NCBI RefSeq assembly: GCF_902809845.1
Contig: NZ_CADDWI010000009.1
Location: forward strand, 434,001 to 498,000
DNA length: 64,000 bases
From: Chelativorans sp. Marseille-P2723
Lineage (GTDB): Bacteria; Pseudomonadota; Alphaproteobacteria; Rhizobiales; Rhizobiaceae
Direction: 5' to 3'
Within the stretch, counting starts at the first letter, position 1. Each line of letters begins with the position of its first letter. The notes beneath the pieces are model-generated. The model was given only the letters and a program-made list of their open reading frames with translations. It had not been told where the DNA came from and did not search any database. Positions 17,098 through 26,514 of the stretch are shown here, piece after piece. The translations under genes and the position numbers were made by a program.

Positions 17098-17934
17098 ATG
17101 GAGTTCAAGACAGTCCTCACTGTAACCGGTTCGGACCTGGGCGACAGCGATCTGCGGATGGCAGTAACACTTTGCCAGGAAGTCGACGCGCACCTGGCGG
17201 TACTCGTCATGGCTCTGGCTGCGCCGCCGCCGATCGGTGGCTATGCGGCCGTGATGTCGGAAGCCTGGCTCGAGGAACGCCAAGCCGATATGGATAAACT
17301 GCAGCAGCGTACCGCTGAAGTATCGGCCTTTCTAGCTGCAAACGCTGTTTCTTCAGACATCTCGAGCGAGTATCAGGAAGAGACCTGGGCGGACGAGACG
17401 ATCGGTCAACGGGCAAGATATACGGATATCGTCTTGCTCGGGCCGGAACTTCTTTCTCACCCTGTCCTGAAGGGCAGGGTACTAGAGGGAGCATTGTTTT
17501 CTTCCGGAAAGCCTGTGCTTTTGGCGCCAGAAGGTTCAAAGGCAAGTCTAAGACCGAAGCGCGTGATGATCGCGTGGGATTCGCGCCTGGAGGCATCGAA
17601 CGCCGTAACAAGCGCCATGGATTTGCTAAGTGCGGCCGATGCCGTTCATGTGGTTCTCGTCGATCCGATCGGGGACGAGGGCGGACAGGGCGCAGAGCCG
17701 GGAGCAGATATTGCGACGTATCTGGCGAGGCACGGCGTCAAGGTGACGGTCGATCGGCTGCCGAGCCAAGGCAGGACGGTCGCCGAGACCCTACGCCAGC
17801 ACGCAATCGACGCGGCGGCAGACCTGCTTGTGATGGGTGCATATGGTCACTCGAGACTGCGTCAGCGCATATTCGGTGGCGTTACACGATCGATGGTCGA
17901 TGAACCGCCTCTTGCCGTTCTGATGACGCGTTAA
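17098..17934 (+). CDS. Universal stress protein, tandem Usp domains
   Basis: A 278-residue protein with two Usp-like domains. The second (about 155-278) keeps the ATP-binding loop GAYGHSRLRQRIFGG (G-2x-G-9x-G pattern) and ends PLAVLMTR; the first (1-140) is degenerate at that loop. CGGAGGT seven bases upstream supports the start at 17098. Proteins of this kind support survival during starvation and low oxygen. The neighbours (flavin-binding protein and two-domain kinase) are often found with usp in hypoxia regulons. Confidence 0.9.
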   Translation: MEFKTVLTVTGSDLGDSDLRMAVTLCQEVDAHLAVLVMALAAPPPIGGYAAVMSEAWLEERQADMDKLQQRTAEVSAFLAANAVSSDISSEYQEETWADETIGQRARYTDIVLLGPELLSHPVLKGRVLEGALFSSGKPVLLAPEGSKASLRPKRVMIAWDSRLEASNAVTSAMDLLSAADAVHVVLVDPIGDEGGQGAEPGADIATYLARHGVKVTVDRLPSQGRTVAETLRQHAIDAAADLLVMGAYGHSRLRQRIFGGVTRSMVDEPPLAVLMTR

Positions 17935-17953
17935 TTAGCTCACAAGGGGCCGG

Positions 17954-19600
17954 ATGTGGGAGCGAAGTGTTGGTTGTCGCCAGGTCAGCAATCGGCACGA
18001 TCAGATTCTGAAGTTGGAGCGTCCATTGGGCGTATCCGCTGCGTTCGGACGGGCCGCCCAGGAGGATCTATTGAACATAGAGGACCAGGGAGGCGCGATT
18101 GCCTTTCTCGCGAAATCCATCTCAGCAGCAACTCTCGCCCCGATCGGATCCATCGAAACGCATATCTCCTGGATTTTCCTGGCCGGCGATCGCGCCTTCA
18201 AGATGAAGCGTGCGGTGAAACTGCCCTACGTCGATTTCTCGACGCCGGAATTGCGGCTCGCCGCCTGTCGCAAGGAGGTCGACCTGAATTCCGCAACGGC
18301 TCCGGGTCTTTACCTCGGCGTCAAACGCATCACCCGCGAGGCGGAGGGCGTATTTGCATTTGACGGCGATGGCGAACTGGTTGACGCCGTTATTGAAATG
18401 AAGCGTTTCGACCAGGCGCTCCTGCTTGACCGTATGGCAGAAGCAGGCGCACTCACACCCGATTTGATGACGCAAACGGCGCGCATGATCGCACACTTCC
18501 ACGCCCAGGCTCCATCCGTTCATGCTGGGAGAGGCGCAGCGAACCTCGCGGCGGTGCTTGACATCAACAAGGCGGGGTTCGCCACCAGTCGTGTTTTCGG
18601 CGAAAAGGAAGTAGAAAATCTCGATGCTGCATTTCGCGGCGCGCTGAAGCGTCATGCGGACGTGCTGGATCAGCGGGAGGCGGCCGGTAAGGTGCGACGT
18701 TGTCACGGCGATCTCCATTTGCGCAACATCTGCCTGCTCGACGGGCAGCCCTGCCTGTTCGATTGCATCGAGTTCAACGACCAGATCGCGACGGTAGACG
18801 TGCTCTACGACCTGGCTTTCCTGCTAATGGACCTATGGCACCGCGACTTTCTGGAGCTGGCCAACCTTGTAGCAAACCGCTATCTCGACGAGACAGACAA
18901 TGAGGATGGTTTTGTCCTTCTGCCATTCCTGATGGCAATCAGGGCCGCCGTACGTGCTCATGTCACCGGCACTCAGGTGGAAGAGAGCCGCGATCCATCG
19001 GGCACCTTGCGCACCGAAGCACGAGCTTACTTTGACCTTGCCACCGAGCTTCTTGAAGAGCGTCCTCCGCATCTCATTGCCATTGGCGGCTTGAGCGGCT
19101 CAGGCAAGACCACGGTCGCCGAGGCACTTGCCCCTCATATTGGCGCGGCGCCCGGTGCGCGTATCGTTGAGAGCGACCGCATTCGAAAGGCGCTACACGG
19201 CGTGCCACCTGAGACGCGTCTGCCTGACAAGGCCTATCGACAGGAGGTCTCTGAGCGCGTTTATCGGGAGATGGCCTGGCGAGCAGATCTCATTTTGGCC
19301 GAAGGCGGATCCGTTGTCGCAGACGCAGTCTTCGATCGACCGCCGGATCGTTTGCGCATTGAGAAGGTGGCCGCGGAACGGCGCGTGCCCTTCCTCGGAG
19401 TATGGCTGGACGTCTCTCCCGAAGTGATGTGGCGCCGCGTGGAGCAGCGGCGCGCCGGGCCGTCCGACGCGACTGTTGACATCCTGTCGCGTCAGCTCGA
19501 AAGAGACGCGGGCGCGATCACCTGGCATCGCCTCGATGCGGCTCGCAGGCCGGCGCATGTCGTTTCTAATATTATCGCCTTGGCGGTCGAGGCAATCTGA
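17954..19600 (+). CDS. Two-domain kinase: aminoglycoside-phosphotransferase-like plus P-loop kinase
   Basis: A 548-residue protein. Residues about 60-370 form an APH-like domain with the Brenner motif HGDLHLRNIC (about 254) and the DFD-equivalent LFDCIEFND. Residues about 375-548 form a P-loop kinase with Walker A GGLSGSGKTT (about 379) and a Zeta/gluconate-kinase-like ending (VVADAVFDRP, LGVWLDV). The start at 17954 has GGGG upstream; the first 30 residues look unconserved, so a later start is possible. Families of this architecture occur in hypoxia and stress clusters; the substrate is unknown and antibiotic resistance should not be inferred from the APH fold. It starts 20 bases after uspA. 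Confidence 0.85.
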   Translation: MWERSVGCRQVSNRHDQILKLERPLGVSAAFGRAAQEDLLNIEDQGGAIAFLAKSISAATLAPIGSIETHISWIFLAGDRAFKMKRAVKLPYVDFSTPELRLAACRKEVDLNSATAPGLYLGVKRITREAEGVFAFDGDGELVDAVIEMKRFDQALLLDRMAEAGALTPDLMTQTARMIAHFHAQAPSVHAGRGAANLAAVLDINKAGFATSRVFGEKEVENLDAAFRGALKRHADVLDQREAAGKVRRCHGDLHLRNICLLDGQPCLFDCIEFNDQIATVDVLYDLAFLLMDLWHRDFLELANLVANRYLDETDNEDGFVLLPFLMAIRAAVRAHVTGTQVEESRDPSGTLRTEARAYFDLATELLEERPPHLIAIGGLSGSGKTTVAEALAPHIGAAPGARIVESDRIRKALHGVPPETRLPDKAYRQEVSERVYREMAWRADLILAEGGSVVADAVFDRPPDRLRIEKVAAERRVPFLGVWLDVSPEVMWRRVEQRRAGPSDATVDILSRQLERDAGAITWHRLDAARRPAHVVSNIIALAVEAI

Positions 19601-19678
19601 TCGCTTCCATCATTTCGTGTCGCAGCGTTGGCCCTGGCATCATACCCGGATCTACTCTGCGATGCTCTTTGCAACCGC

Positions 19679-20065
19679 CTACAAGCTCTCGACGACGCCT
19701 TTCAGCATCTCGCGCACTTTCGTGGCTGGCGCCTTCAGTGCGGGGTTGTCGACCGCAGTCATAGACGCAACCGGGTCGATCGCTGCGACCTCAACATTGC
19801 CCGCGCCTGCGTCCTGGACGATGACGTTGCACGGCAACATGGTGCCGATCTTGTCCTCGATCTCAAGCGCGTCGTGTGCGATCGCCGGATTGCAGGCACC
19901 CAGGATGCGGTAGTTGCGATAGTCGGCGCCGAGCTTCTTCTTGAAAGTCTCCTTCAGGTCAATCTCGGTGATGATGCCGAAGCCGGCCTTGCTGAGCGCG
20001 TCTGTCGTGCGCCGCACGGCGTCGTCAAATGAACATTGAAGCGTCCGGGAGAAATAGTAGTTCAC
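19679..20065 (-). CDS. DUF302 domain protein
   Basis: A 128-residue protein of the DUF302 family: DDAVRRTTDALSKAGFGIITEIDLKETF, YRILGACNPAIAHDAL with the conserved CNP, and LPCNVIVQD with a second cysteine. This family is found next to sulfur and oxidative-stress genes and with RND or ArsR genes in Alphaproteobacteria; function is unknown. It starts 15 bases after the stop of the RND gene on the same strand, so it appears to be the last gene of the pump operon. Confidence 0.87.
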   Translation of the reverse strand: MNYYFSRTLQCSFDDAVRRTTDALSKAGFGIITEIDLKETFKKKLGADYRNYRILGACNPAIAHDALEIEDKIGTMLPCNVIVQDAGAGNVEVAAIDPVASMTAVDNPALKAPATKVREMLKGVVESL

Positions 20066-20080
20066 AGTCGGTCTCCTTTG

Positions 20081-23000
20081 TCATGTCGATGCTAAACCGG
20101 CATGCTCCGGCCCATGGGGATCGGGTGGCGAAGCGGCCTCGATGGAGCTCCGTCCTCCTCTCAGCACGATGTAGATCGCCGGAATGACGAGCACGGTCAG
20201 TGCTGTGGAGGATGCGAGCCCGAACAGGAGCGAGATCGCCAGACCCTGGAAGATCGGATCGGTGAGGATGACGGCAGCACCGATCATGGCGGCGATCGCG
20301 GTCAGCAGGATCGGCTTGAAGCGGATCGCGCCGGCTTCCAGAAGGACGTCGATCAGCGGCCTGTCGGGCCTGCGCGCGTGCCGGATGAAATCCACCAGCA
20401 GGATCGAGTTGCGCACGATGATGCCGGCAAGCGCAATGAATCCGATCATGGAGGTCGCGGTGAACGGAGCGTCGAACAGCCAGTGCCCGCCGAGGATGCC
20501 GATGAAGGTCAGCGGAATCGGCGTCAGGATAACGAGCGGCAGCTTGAACGAGCCGAACTGGGCGACGACGAGGATGTAGATTCCGAGGATCGCCACCATG
20601 AAGGCTGCGCCCATGTCGCGGAACGTCACCCAGGTCACGTCCCATTCGCCGTCCCACAGAAGCGTCGGATGGCTCTCGTCGTCCGGCTGGCCATGCAGGA
20701 CGATCGCCGGCTTGGGCAGGTTGCCCCAGTCGATCCTGTCGATCGCTTCCTGCACGGCGAGCATGCCGTAGATCGGCGCTTCATAGGCGCCGGCAAGCTC
20801 CGCCATCACCATCTCGGCAGCCCGGCCATTGTGCCGGAAGATCGGATAGGATGCAGGCTCACGCGCAACGGTGACGACGTCGCCGAGTTCGACCACGCCG
20901 CGGCCGCCGGGCAGCGCGTTGGCCGGAACCGGGGTTGCCAGCGCGCGTTCGTCGATCGTGCCGTGTTCCTTCGGGAGCGCGAGCCGGATCGGGATCGGCT
21001 GGCGCCCTTCGCTGCGATGCGAATAGCCGACGGTTGCCCCGCCATAGAGGTAGCGCAGCGTGTCATATACATCCGACTGCTCGACCCGGTAATATTCGAG
21101 ATTGTCCTGGTCGATGGCGAGGCGCACCCGCTCCGGCTGGTTGTGGTAGCTGTCGTCGACGTCGACGATGAAGGGCACGCTCTCGAAGGCCTCCCGTACC
21201 TTGCCGGCGACGGCGCGCCGGGTCTGCGGGTCCGGGCCGTAGATCTCGGCAAGCAGGGTCCCGATGACGGGAGGCCCCGGCGGCGGCTCCACGACCTTCA
21301 CGGCAGTATCGTTGGGCAAATCGAGGTCCTTGATCCGCTCGCGCATGTCGAGCGCGATCGCATGGCTCGCCCGGCCGCGCTCCCCCTTGGGGGAGAGATT
21401 CACCGCAACCTGTCCTTGCTCGGGATTGCCCCGCAGATAGTAGTGACGCACCAACCCGTTGAAATCGAAGGGTGCGGCGGTACCGGCATAGGTCTGGAAG
21501 GAAACGATCTCCGGAACTTCGACAAGCCTGTCCACCACGGATTGCAACGCCCGGTCGGTATCTTCGACGGAGGAGCCCTTCGGCAGGTCGAGCACGACCT
21601 GGAGATCGGACTTGTTGTCGAACGGAAGCAGCTTGACCGTGACATGCTGAGTGTAGAGAAGCCCGAGCGAGGCGAAAGTCGCCAGCCCGACCACGAGCAG
21701 AAACGCCCAGGCGCGTGGGCGGCTTGCAAGAACGGGCGTGGCAACCGCGACATAGAGACGTCCGAGACGGCCGCCTGCCTCCTCGTGAGCAGCCGGAGAA
21801 GCGCCCTCCCCTTGCGGTCCCGCGTGTTCCCTGCCGATCCTGATCATGAGCCACGGCGTCAGCATGACGGCGACGAAGAACGAGAACAGCATGGCCGCGG
21901 AGGCATTGGCGGGAATCGGGCTCATATAGGGCCCCATCATGCCTGAGACGAACAGCATCGGCAGGAGAGCCGCGACCACCGTCAGCGTGGCGACGATCGT
22001 CGGATTGCCGACCTCGGCGACGGCGTCTATCGCCGCCTGGATGCGCGAGCGGCCGTCCTGCATGGCCCAATGGCGTGCGATGTTCTCGATGACGACGATG
22101 GCGTCGTCGACCAGGATCCCGATCGAAAAGATCAGCGCGAACAGCGAAACCCGGTTGAGCGTATAGCCCATGATCCAAGAAGCGAAGAGCGTAAGCAGGA
22201 TGGTCGTGGGAATGACGACGGCGACCACCAGAGCCTCGCGCCAGCCGATAGCGATCGCGACCAGAACGACGATCGAGACTGTCGCCAGCCCGAGGTGGAA
22301 GAGCAGCTCGTTGGCTTTCTCGTCGGCGGTCTCGCCATAGTTGCGCGTGACCGTCATTTCCACGTCGGACGGAAAGATCTGGCCGCGCACCTGCTCCAGC
22401 CTGTGCACGATCTCCTCGGCGATCACGACGGCATTGGTGGCGGGACGCTTGGCGATGGCGAGAGAGACCGCAGGGGCCCGTTCAAGTCCTTCGCCGGCCC
22501 TGCGAATGTCCATCACGCTGCTTTCGGCCGGCGTGGTGGCCAAGACCATATCGGCCACATCTCGGACGTAGACGGGGCGGCCGTCGCGCGCCGTAAGCAG
22601 AAGGTTGCCGATTTCGGGTAACGTCTGAAGCGTCTGGCCTGCGATGACGGGGTGCTGGCCGCCGTCATCACGGATCGTGCCGATCCGGAACGAGCGGTTG
22701 GCGCCTTCGACCTTGGCGGCAAGCTGCTGCAAGGTGATGCCGAAGAGGGAAAGCCGCTCCGGGTCCGGTTCGACGCGGAACTGTTCGGGCTGTTCGCCGA
22801 CGATGTAGGTGAGCCCGATATCGGGCAGCTTCGACACTTCCACCTGAAGCTCGCGGGCGAGGCGGGTAAGGTCATTTGCTGTCCAGCGCCCGGCGGCCTG
22901 CGCAGTCGGGCGCAACGTGACCACGACGATCGCCACGTCGTCGATGCCGCGGCCGACGATCAACGGCTCGGGGATGCCGACCGGAATGCGGTCCATGTTG

Positions 23001-23356
23001 GCGCGAACCTTCTCATGGACCCGCAGCATGGCCGCATCGGAATCGGTGCCCACCTCGAAGCGGGCGGTGACGAGCGCGCCGTCGTCGTCCGTCTGTGAAT
23101 AGACATGCTCCACACCATCGATGCTCTTGATGATGGTTTCGAGAGGCTCCGTGACGAGTTTGACGGCATCTTCCGCCTTCAGGCCGTTGGCGTTGACATG
23201 AATGTCGACCATCGGCACGGAAATCTGCGGTTCCTCCTCGCGCGGTAGCGTGATGAGGGCGACCAGGCCGAGGGCAAGTGCGGCCAGCAGGAAAAGCGGC
23301 GTAAGCGGCGAAACGATGAAGGCGCGGGTGAGTCCGCCGGCGATCCCAAGCTTCAT
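20081..23356 (-). CDS. RND-family efflux transporter permease
   Basis: A 1091-residue inner-membrane pump of the AcrB/HAE1 type with twelve membrane segments: TM1 at about 14-36, the TM2-6 block about 355-505, TM7 about 545-565 and TM8-12 about 900-1060. The LVDDAIVVIEN motif (about 412-422) has the acidic pair of proton-coupled HAE pumps rather than the metal-type signature of CzcA. Two large periplasmic loops lie between. It overlaps the upstream adaptor gene by four bases. No outer-membrane partner gene is nearby, so it may use a shared TolC. Link to sulfur stress is inferred from the neighbouring ArsR and DUF2892 genes. Confidence 0.93.
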   Translation of the reverse strand: MKLGIAGGLTRAFIVSPLTPLFLLAALALGLVALITLPREEEPQISVPMVDIHVNANGLKAEDAVKLVTEPLETIIKSIDGVEHVYSQTDDDGALVTARFEVGTDSDAAMLRVHEKVRANMDRIPVGIPEPLIVGRGIDDVAIVVVTLRPTAQAAGRWTANDLTRLARELQVEVSKLPDIGLTYIVGEQPEQFRVEPDPERLSLFGITLQQLAAKVEGANRSFRIGTIRDDGGQHPVIAGQTLQTLPEIGNLLLTARDGRPVYVRDVADMVLATTPAESSVMDIRRAGEGLERAPAVSLAIAKRPATNAVVIAEEIVHRLEQVRGQIFPSDVEMTVTRNYGETADEKANELLFHLGLATVSIVVLVAIAIGWREALVVAVVIPTTILLTLFASWIMGYTLNRVSLFALIFSIGILVDDAIVVIENIARHWAMQDGRSRIQAAIDAVAEVGNPTIVATLTVVAALLPMLFVSGMMGPYMSPIPANASAAMLFSFFVAVMLTPWLMIRIGREHAGPQGEGASPAAHEEAGGRLGRLYVAVATPVLASRPRAWAFLLVVGLATFASLGLLYTQHVTVKLLPFDNKSDLQVVLDLPKGSSVEDTDRALQSVVDRLVEVPEIVSFQTYAGTAAPFDFNGLVRHYYLRGNPEQGQVAVNLSPKGERGRASHAIALDMRERIKDLDLPNDTAVKVVEPPPGPPVIGTLLAEIYGPDPQTRRAVAGKVREAFESVPFIVDVDDSYHNQPERVRLAIDQDNLEYYRVEQSDVYDTLRYLYGGATVGYSHRSEGRQPIPIRLALPKEHGTIDERALATPVPANALPGGRGVVELGDVVTVAREPASYPIFRHNGRAAEMVMAELAGAYEAPIYGMLAVQEAIDRIDWGNLPKPAIVLHGQPDDESHPTLLWDGEWDVTWVTFRDMGAAFMVAILGIYILVVAQFGSFKLPLVILTPIPLTFIGILGGHWLFDAPFTATSMIGFIALAGIIVRNSILLVDFIRHARRPDRPLIDVLLEAGAIRFKPILLTAIAAMIGAAVILTDPIFQGLAISLLFGLASSTALTVLVIPAIYIVLRGGRSSIEAASPPDPHGPEHAGLAST

Positions 23357-24372
23357 GGCAGCACGACCCGGTCGCCGACGCGCAGGCCGGACAGCACCTC
23401 GACGTGCTTTACGTCGCCGTCCCCGACAATTTCGCCAAGGATCACGGCGACGTCCATCTCGCCTTCGGCCGTGGCGACACGCACATAGTCGACGCCATGC
23501 ACGGTGCGCACCGCTTCGGGCGGGACGGCAAGTGCGGATCGCTTGCCCACGGGGATGGACACCAGCGTGCGCTCGTTGACGAAATAGTCGCCGATGCCCT
23601 CAATCTCGACGTCGGCGATCACGCGCCCTTCGTCGATTTCCGGATAGACCTTGCTGATGCGGCCGGAACGGACTGTCTCGAGCTCGCCGGCGCGTTGCAC
23701 CAGTCCACGCTCGCCAATGACGACCTCTGCGCCCTCCACGATCTCGGCCGCATGCCGTTCCGGCAAGGAAAGGCGCAGATAATATGGCCCGGGTGCGATA
23801 CGCGCGATGTCCTCACCTGCCATGATGACGGATCCGAGGGTTACGGGGACGGTGAGGACCCTACCCGTTGCGGGAGCAAGGACTTCACCTTCCTTCGCGC
23901 TTTGCTCGACAACCGCCTTCTCCGCAACCGCGGCAGCGGCCTGATTGGTGGCGACCTCGAACTGCGTCCTGGCCTGGTCGACACGGGTCTGGGTCCCGGT
24001 GCCGGACGCCCGCAACTGTTCGGCGCGCTCCAGCTCGAGACGCGCATTCGCGAGTTGCGAGTTGAGCGCTTCGAGGCGGGCGTCGGCAGCCCTCAATTGC
24101 AGAGCGAGCTTGTCGTCGACGATCAGCGCGATGACGTCGCCCTTGGAGACCTGATCTCCCTCGCCAACCCGAACGTCCTGCACGACACCGCCTATCCGGG
24201 CGCGTCCCGGCACGACTATCCGGCTTTCCACGCGGCCGAACACGGCCTTCATCTCGGGAACCGTCAGCGGTTGCACGAGGAACTCGGCGGCAAAGGACAT
24301 CGAGACGACAAAGGGTGCAGTCGCTGCAAGCGCTGCGGCAAATTGAACAACGGCTCGAATCATGTATTTCAT
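23353..24372 (-). CDS. RND membrane-fusion (periplasmic adaptor) protein
   Basis: The product (339 residues from 24372; 345 from 24390) starts with a signal peptide ending near SFAAEF. It has the two lipoyl half motifs around a coiled coil: VGEGDQVSKGDVIALI (about 70-85), then a helical hairpin rich in Ala/Gln (95-160), then VLAPATGRVLTVPVTLGSVI (about 167-187) and a beta-barrel domain (LSLPERHAAEIVEGA). It bridges the RND pump to an outer-membrane channel. The stop overlaps the pump start (ATGA), so the two are translationally coupled. Confidence 0.93.
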   Translation of the reverse strand: MKYMIRAVVQFAAALAATAPFVVSMSFAAEFLVQPLTVPEMKAVFGRVESRIVVPGRARIGGVVQDVRVGEGDQVSKGDVIALIVDDKLALQLRAADARLEALNSQLANARLELERAEQLRASGTGTQTRVDQARTQFEVATNQAAAAVAEKAVVEQSAKEGEVLAPATGRVLTVPVTLGSVIMAGEDIARIAPGPYYLRLSLPERHAAEIVEGAEVVIGERGLVQRAGELETVRSGRISKVYPEIDEGRVIADVEIEGIGDYFVNERTLVSIPVGKRSALAVPPEAVRTVHGVDYVRVATAEGEMDVAVILGEIVGDGDVKHVEVLSGLRVGDRVVLP

Positions 24373-24438
24373 CGCTTTTTCAGGCGGCAATGCGCAACTG
24401 CTGCAACTACTTTGAATGTAACGAGGCGGCTCGTTGGA

Positions 24439-24642
24439 CTACTTGAACGCGCAGCCTGTCTTCACCCCAAGCTTTCGGAAGACCATGGCCGCAGGGCAGA
24501 AGCCTGTGAGAGATGCCTGCATGAGATTCAGGCCGACAAAGGCATTCAGCAGATACCACCAGGGCGACACGTAGAAGCCGAGCGCCAGGGAAAGAAGAAC
24601 CATGAACCCCGCGAACATCATCACCGCACGATCGAGCGTCAT
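24439..24642 (-). CDS. DUF2892 (YgaP-like membrane domain) protein
   Basis: A 67-residue protein with two membrane helices (residues about 8-25 and 27-47) and the C-terminal FCPAAMVFRKLG motif with the conserved CP, followed by another cysteine. This is the membrane domain of YgaP-type rhodanese proteins found alone in sulfide and persulfide response operons. The start at 24642 (MTLDRAV) is chosen for the family start and AAAGGA upstream. It leads the minus-strand operon with the RND adaptor 66 bases downstream; an FNR/FixK box and the ArsR gene lie on the other side. Confidence 0.85.
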   Translation of the reverse strand: MTLDRAVMMFAGFMVLLSLALGFYVSPWWYLLNAFVGLNLMQASLTGFCPAAMVFRKLGVKTGCAFK

Positions 24643-24698
24643 TTGAGTAATCCTTTTGTTATCGAACCCACTTGTGCGACCCTGGAAGCCATCCCGCA

Positions 24699-24712
24699 TT
24701 GATCCGGCTCAA
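24699..24712. promoter_or_regulatory. FNR/FixK box between DUF2892 and ArsR
   Basis: TTGATCCGGCTCAA matches TTGA-N6-TCAA. It lies 57 bases before the DUF2892 start and 89 bases before arsR, so it could connect the pump operon to oxygen control. Confidence 0.6.
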
Positions 24713-24771
24713 ACCCGCCGGCCAGCAGTGGTCCTGCGGTCCGCACAGCAGGCAAAATCGTGGCTTGCATA

Positions 24772-24810
24772 TAACATTCAAAGAACTTAAATTCAAGAAC
24801 ATGAATGTTA
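24772..24810. promoter_or_regulatory. Candidate operator of the ArsR regulator
   Basis: TAACATTCA (24772-24780) and its exact inverse TGAATGTTA (24802-24810) flank a 21-base centre. Within it are direct repeats ATTCAAAGAAC and ATTCAAGAAC. The element overlaps the ArsR start codon, as expected for a site used for autorepression and for shutting the divergent pump promoter. Confidence 0.5.
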
Positions 24811-25145
24811 TGGATATGATTCCCGCTTCCGAATCCGCCGCCGAGCTGATGCGCAGCCTGTCTCATCCCCAACGACTGCTGGTGCTTTGCGCGCTGGTGG
24901 ATGGCGAGAAGTCGGTTGCTGAATTGCGTCAGGAACTAGGGATCGAGCAGGTGCCGATGTCGCAGCAACTGATGCGCCTGAGGGCGGACGGGCTCGTCGA
25001 GGCCCGCCGTGAGGGAACGGCGGTCTTCTACAGCATTACCCAGCCACAGGTCCTGACGGTGATCGAAGCGCTCCACACCGCCTATTGCAGAAAGCAACCC
25101 TCAGCCCCCCGACCCGGCCAAAGGGGAAACGAGGCGGCGGACTGA
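24801..25145 (+). CDS. ArsR-family regulator, persulfide-sensor type (paralogue 1)
   Basis: A 114-residue winged helix protein. The start at 24801 is taken because residues before it are not ArsR-like. The recognition region is VPMSQQLMRLRADGLVEARREG. Cysteines at residues 30 (LLVLCALV) and 96 (HTAYCRK) are 66 residues apart, the same spacing as the dithiol of BigR/SqrR persulfide sensors. It is divergent from DUF2892 and the RND pump operon. Inference: it represses that operon until reactive sulfur forms a cysteine link. There are no metal-site motifs of SmtB/ArsR type. Confidence 0.85.
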   Translation: MNVMDMIPASESAAELMRSLSHPQRLLVLCALVDGEKSVAELRQELGIEQVPMSQQLMRLRADGLVEARREGTAVFYSITQPQVLTVIEALHTAYCRKQPSAPRPGQRGNEAAD

Positions 25146-25192
25146 CGGCCAGACCAGGCTAGTTCGCCCGACATCCAGGTCGGGCCGTCCTG

Positions 25193-25336
25193 TCATTCGC
25201 CAGCCTTCCCTGCTCTTCCGGAGACTGTAACCGCCTGCTTCTTTGCCGCATCATCCATCAGTTCGTACCACATAGCGTTGAGGACGGCGACGGCCGCGGC
25301 AAGGGGCAGGCCAAGCAACCATGCAAAATACCACAT
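25193..25336 (-). CDS. cydX: CydX, cytochrome bd oxidase small subunit
   Basis: A 47-residue single-helix protein (MWYFAWLLGLPLAAAVAVLNAMWYEL) of the CydX/YbgT type, starting at 25336. It starts 17 bases after the cydB stop. CydX stabilises the haem centre of the bd oxidase. The C-terminal tail is hydrophilic and longer than in E. coli. Confidence 0.85.
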   Translation of the reverse strand: MWYFAWLLGLPLAAAVAVLNAMWYELMDDAAKKQAVTVSGRAGKAGE

Positions 25337-25352
25337 TGCGAATTTCCCTTGT

Positions 25353-26510
25353 TCAATAGGCGTGGCCTGAGCCGTCAGTGATCGACTTCTCGTCCACCTT
25401 GCCCCACAGCACGCGATAGACCCAGGCGGTGTAGGCGACCACGATCGGCACGAAAACCACGCTGACGACCAGCATGATGAAGAGCGTCATATGGCTCGAC
25501 GAAGCGTCCCAGACGGTCAGGCTGGCCTGCGGCTGGATCGATGACGGCAGGATGAAAGGAAACATCGACAGCCCGACCGTCGAGATGATGCCGAGGATGG
25601 AGACGGACGAGGCAAGGATCGCCGCAACCTCGCGCCTCGCGCGCATAAAAGCATAGGCGCCCGCCGCCCCGGCAAAACCCATCGCCGGGCCGGGCACCAT
25701 CCATGGATGGGTGGCATAGTTCTCGAACCAGATACCTGGCGCCCGCTCCACCGTCTTGGCGAGGGGGTTGGAGGGGCCGGTCGTGACGACCTCGCTGGTG
25801 ATACGATAGCCGTCGATGCCGAGCCAGAGCCACAGCCCGCCGATCGCGAACAGGGCGATGGTCACGAGCGCGGCAATGCTTCCGTAGGCACGCGAGCGGT
25901 CGGCGACCGGGCCTTCCGTCTTCAGAACAAGCCAGGCCGCCCCGTGCATGACCAGCATGGCGACGGACAGGAGGCCAGCCAGCAACCCGAACGGGTTCAG
26001 AAGTTCAAACAATGTCGTGCCCTCATAGAAGATGCGCAGATCGCTTTCGAACCGAAACGGAACTCCTTGCAGGACGTTGCCGACGGCTACACCCATGACG
26101 AGCGCCGGCACGCCGCCGCCGATGAAGAGAGCCCAGTCCCAGGCTGTACGCCATGCCGCGCTCTCGCGCTCGGATCGGTATTTGAAGCCGACAGGGCGCA
26201 GGATGAGGGCGAACAGGATGGCGAACATCGCGAGGTAGAAGCCGGAGAAGGAGACGGCGTAGAGCGGCGGCCAGGCGGCGAAGATCGCACCGCCGCCGAG
26301 GACCAGCCACACCTGATTGCCTTCCCAAACCGGGCCGACGGAATTGATGACGACACGGCGCTCGACATCCGTTCTGGCCACGAAAGGCAACAGGAATCCC
26401 GTGCCCAGATCGAAGCCGTCCATCACGGCAAAGCCGATGAGCAGCACACCGAGCAGCAGCCACCAGGCGACGCGGAGAATTTCGTAATCGATATATTGAT
26501 GCAGGATCAT
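25353..26510 (-). CDS. cydB: Cytochrome bd ubiquinol oxidase subunit II
   Basis: A 385-residue membrane protein with about nine helices. It starts MILHQYIDYEILRVAWWLLLG (start 26510, GTAGAACT upstream), followed by GFAVMDGFDLG, the CydB signature, and GPVWEGNQVWLV. It pairs with CydA to form the high-affinity, cyanide-resistant quinol oxidase. It follows cydA by four bases. Confidence 0.95.
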   Translation of the reverse strand: MILHQYIDYEILRVAWWLLLGVLLIGFAVMDGFDLGTGFLLPFVARTDVERRVVINSVGPVWEGNQVWLVLGGGAIFAAWPPLYAVSFSGFYLAMFAILFALILRPVGFKYRSERESAAWRTAWDWALFIGGGVPALVMGVAVGNVLQGVPFRFESDLRIFYEGTTLFELLNPFGLLAGLLSVAMLVMHGAAWLVLKTEGPVADRSRAYGSIAALVTIALFAIGGLWLWLGIDGYRITSEVVTTGPSNPLAKTVERAPGIWFENYATHPWMVPGPAMGFAGAAGAYAFMRARREVAAILASSVSILGIISTVGLSMFPFILPSSIQPQASLTVWDASSSHMTLFIMLVVSVVFVPIVVAYTAWVYRVLWGKVDEKSITDGSGHAY

Positions 26511-26514
26511 AGTT

